Assembly: GCF_001547525.1 (NCBI RefSeq)
Contig: NZ_CM003769.1
Coordinates: 496,001-560,000 of the forward strand
Direction: 5' to 3'
Length of the DNA: 64,000 nucleotides
Origin: Burkholderia anthina
Lineage (GTDB): Bacteria > Pseudomonadota > Gammaproteobacteria > Burkholderiales > Burkholderiaceae
Part shown: piece by piece, positions 62,598-64,000 of the stretch
How the letters are laid out: every line of letters begins with the position of its first letter
Numbering within the stretch: the stretch's first letter is position 1
Notes under the pieces: model-generated
Databases searched by the model: none
What the model was told of the DNA's origin: nothing
The model's input: only the letters and a program-made list of their open reading frames with translations
Translations under genes and position numbers: made by a program

Positions 62598-63533
62598 TCA
62601 GCGCTCGCGAGCGGCGCGATCCGCGGCCGCATCGGGCGGCAGCGTCTGCCGGATGCGCGTGACCGTTCGCATGCTGGCGAGGCCGAGCATCGCCGTGACA
62701 TCGGCATGCGCGTGGCCGGCGAGCAACTGGCGGCGCGCATAGGTATTGCGCAGTATGCGCGGGCTCATGTCCGCTGCGCGAAAGCCGATCGCGTTCAGCG
62801 CGTCACGTACGACCAGCAGCAGGAACATGTCGTTCATCGCTCCCCCGCGCGGCGCGGGAAACAGCCGCGCCGACGGCGGCACGTCGGTCGAGTGCGCGCG
62901 CCATGCGGCGAGCGGCGCCACCGCGAACGCGGCGAGCGCGATCCGGCGCGCCGGCCGCGCGCGATCGCGCGGTACCGACAATGCCGCCGGTCGCGCGTCG
63001 AGATCGAGTGCGTCGCCTGTCGCCGCGCGGATCTCGGCCGACGTGATGCCGCTCGCGAGCAGCAGCGCGACGATCGCGCGATTCCGGCAGTCGGCCGGCG
63101 TGTCGTTCGCTCGAGGCTGCACGTGGCGCTGCAGCGCCGCGTCGGCATCGGGCGGCAGGTAGCAGGGCTCGGGCTCGCCGTCCGGCCATGCGAGATCGCG
63201 CGTCGATCGGCCGGCCGGATGGACCGTCCGCACACCGGTGTCGACCAGATGCCGACCGAGCCGGTCGATCAGCTTCGCATAGCGCACGCGCGTCGACGTG
63301 CCGGGCGCGCAGGTGCGGTCGAGTTCGGCGAGGAAGGCTGCGACGTGGTCGGGCCCGAATGTCGCGAGCGACACGCGGTGTGCGCTCAGGTGGCGCAGGA
63401 ATCGCTCGAACATCGCGACGTGCTGCACGACCGAGCGCGGCGCGAACGGCCGGCGGCCGGCGCCGGCCGCAGTGGTTTCCTGCCAGGCGCGAAACGCGCC
63501 GACGGGGTCGTGAATCCAGCGAGTCGTGTCCAT
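62598..63533 (-). CDS. tyrosine-recombinase-like protein with lost catalytic residues
   Basis: A 311-residue protein with the two-domain layout of XerC/D-type tyrosine recombinases: an N-terminal SAM-like domain (residues ~10-110) and a C-terminal catalytic fold. Key positions are altered. Arg I of TGLR is replaced (SGIT, T164). The HxxR(H) motif reads RILRN (R259, R262, N263), and GHxxxxxTxxxY reads GLASMRTVTRI (L285, I294). Only the second Arg (R262) remains. So it probably binds DNA without recombining. It converges with the RES toxin gene, 39 bp apart. Confidence 0.75.
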   Translation of the reverse strand: MDTTRWIHDPVGAFRAWQETTAAGAGRRPFAPRSVVQHVAMFERFLRHLSAHRVSLATFGPDHVAAFLAELDRTCAPGTSTRVRYAKLIDRLGRHLVDTGVRTVHPAGRSTRDLAWPDGEPEPCYLPPDADAALQRHVQPRANDTPADCRNRAIVALLLASGITSAEIRAATGDALDLDARPAALSVPRDRARPARRIALAAFAVAPLAAWRAHSTDVPPSARLFPAPRGGAMNDMFLLLVVRDALNAIGFRAADMSPRILRNTYARRQLLAGHAHADVTAMLGLASMRTVTRIRQTLPPDAAADRAARER

Positions 63534-64000
63534 CCCCGCTTTATAGCCGGACGCGGTGACGCCGGCAATCGTCCGGATGCCAGGGCGGAGCGCGGCGATG
63601 CCGATCCGTCAGGCTGCGGTACGCGTGCCGTCGATGTCGTCATCGTTCATCGTCAGGCAAACGAGCACGCGCAACAGCGTGATGAAGACTCGGAACGTAT
63701 CCGGTACGCGGTTCCATTGCTTCGATATCGGGATTCCTGACCATTTGCCGCCGGCCGGCTCGAGCGCGACCTGCCGTGCGGGGAAGCCGAGCTTCAGGCA
63801 AGACCGCAGGCGTCGTCGAGCGCGGGCAGCGTGCGCAATGGCGCGGCTGCCGCGCGTCGCGCGAAGGCGCCGCAGCCGTGCCGGCGCGGGCTTGCCTGCC
63901 CGGCCGCGCGAGCACGGCGAACGCCATTTGCGTCGCGATGTAAGCCGCATTGCGATGCAGCAGGCAAACCCGCATGCCGGTTCGGTGACGTTGCGTACAC
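63534..64000. other. terminal stretch without a clear gene
   Basis: The last 467 bp hold overlapping short frames on the minus strand (for example 63609-63950, ending LTMNDDDIDGTRTAA). None shows a recognisable domain. They might be a decayed gene or the end of one beyond the window. Confidence 0.35.

Noticed and set aside
1-64000. tRNA, rRNA or intact insertion sequence
   Set aside because: I found no cloverleaf-like gene, rRNA segment, transposase or terminal inverted repeats on reading the window.

Overview
The window reads as a high-GC betaproteobacterial secondary replicon, most likely from the Burkholderia cepacia complex. The grounds are strong GC bias, many LysR/AraC regulators, and a replication and partition module at 38.0-43.8 kb: ParA, ParB, a Rep_3-type initiator, an iteron array, and a cluster of 16-bp GTTGTCACGTGACAAC centromere-like palindromes. 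From memory, this parS type belongs to the third replicon (chromosome 3/pC3) of B. cenocepacia. That recall was not checked here.

Layout. 0-4.6 kb: small HTH protein, YdiJ-type FAD/Fe-S dehydrogenase, and a divergent LysR. 4.6-6.2 kb: LysR and divergent LysE-type exporter. 6.3-9.6 kb: dimethylsulfone use (sfnG, FMN reductase, and the sigma-54 activator sfnR, with a consensus -24/-12 promoter and two matching palindromes). 9.8-14.7 kb: dihydroxyacetone kinase, DUF1330 protein, MHS-family transporter, metallo-beta-lactamase-fold hydrolase. 14.8-24.1 kb: a minus-strand ectoine/hydroxyectoine catabolic cluster read as enuR-eutB-eutC-doeA-doeB-doeX-doeC-doeD, with candidate operators for EnuR and DoeX but no adjacent ectoine ABC or TRAP transporter. 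24.5-29.8 kb: a MarR-controlled FUSC-type efflux operon. 30-37.9 kb: TOBE protein, DMT permease with a His-rich tail, ProQ/FinO protein, DUF2889 protein, flavodoxin-like protein, TetR with divergent metallo-hydrolase, AraC.

37.9-45.0 kb is the replicon maintenance region: parS sites, parAB, rep (convergent with parB), iterons, and about 1.2 kb without credible genes. 45.1-51.6 kb holds a small secreted DUF4148 protein, a divergent LysR/purA pair (the PurA looks like a diverged paralogue), and further LysR and AraC regulators. 51.8-57.8 kb is a complete RND tripartite multidrug efflux operon ending in a strong GAAA-loop terminator. 57.9-64 kb carries a dienelactone hydrolase, a second DUF4148 protein, a GlxA-type AraC regulator divergent from an HD-domain protein, an Xre-RES toxin-antitoxin pair, and a tyrosine-recombinase-like protein that seems to have lost most catalytic residues.

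The most notable items are: (i) the parS cluster and the iterons, four pairs of which are exactly 26 bp apart; (ii) an AT-rich patch inside parA; (iii) the SfnR regulatory architecture; (iv) the compact ectoine cluster with candidate operators; (v) the catalytically degenerate recombinase next to the RES toxin-antitoxin pair. No CRISPR array, rRNA, tRNA or intact insertion sequence was seen.
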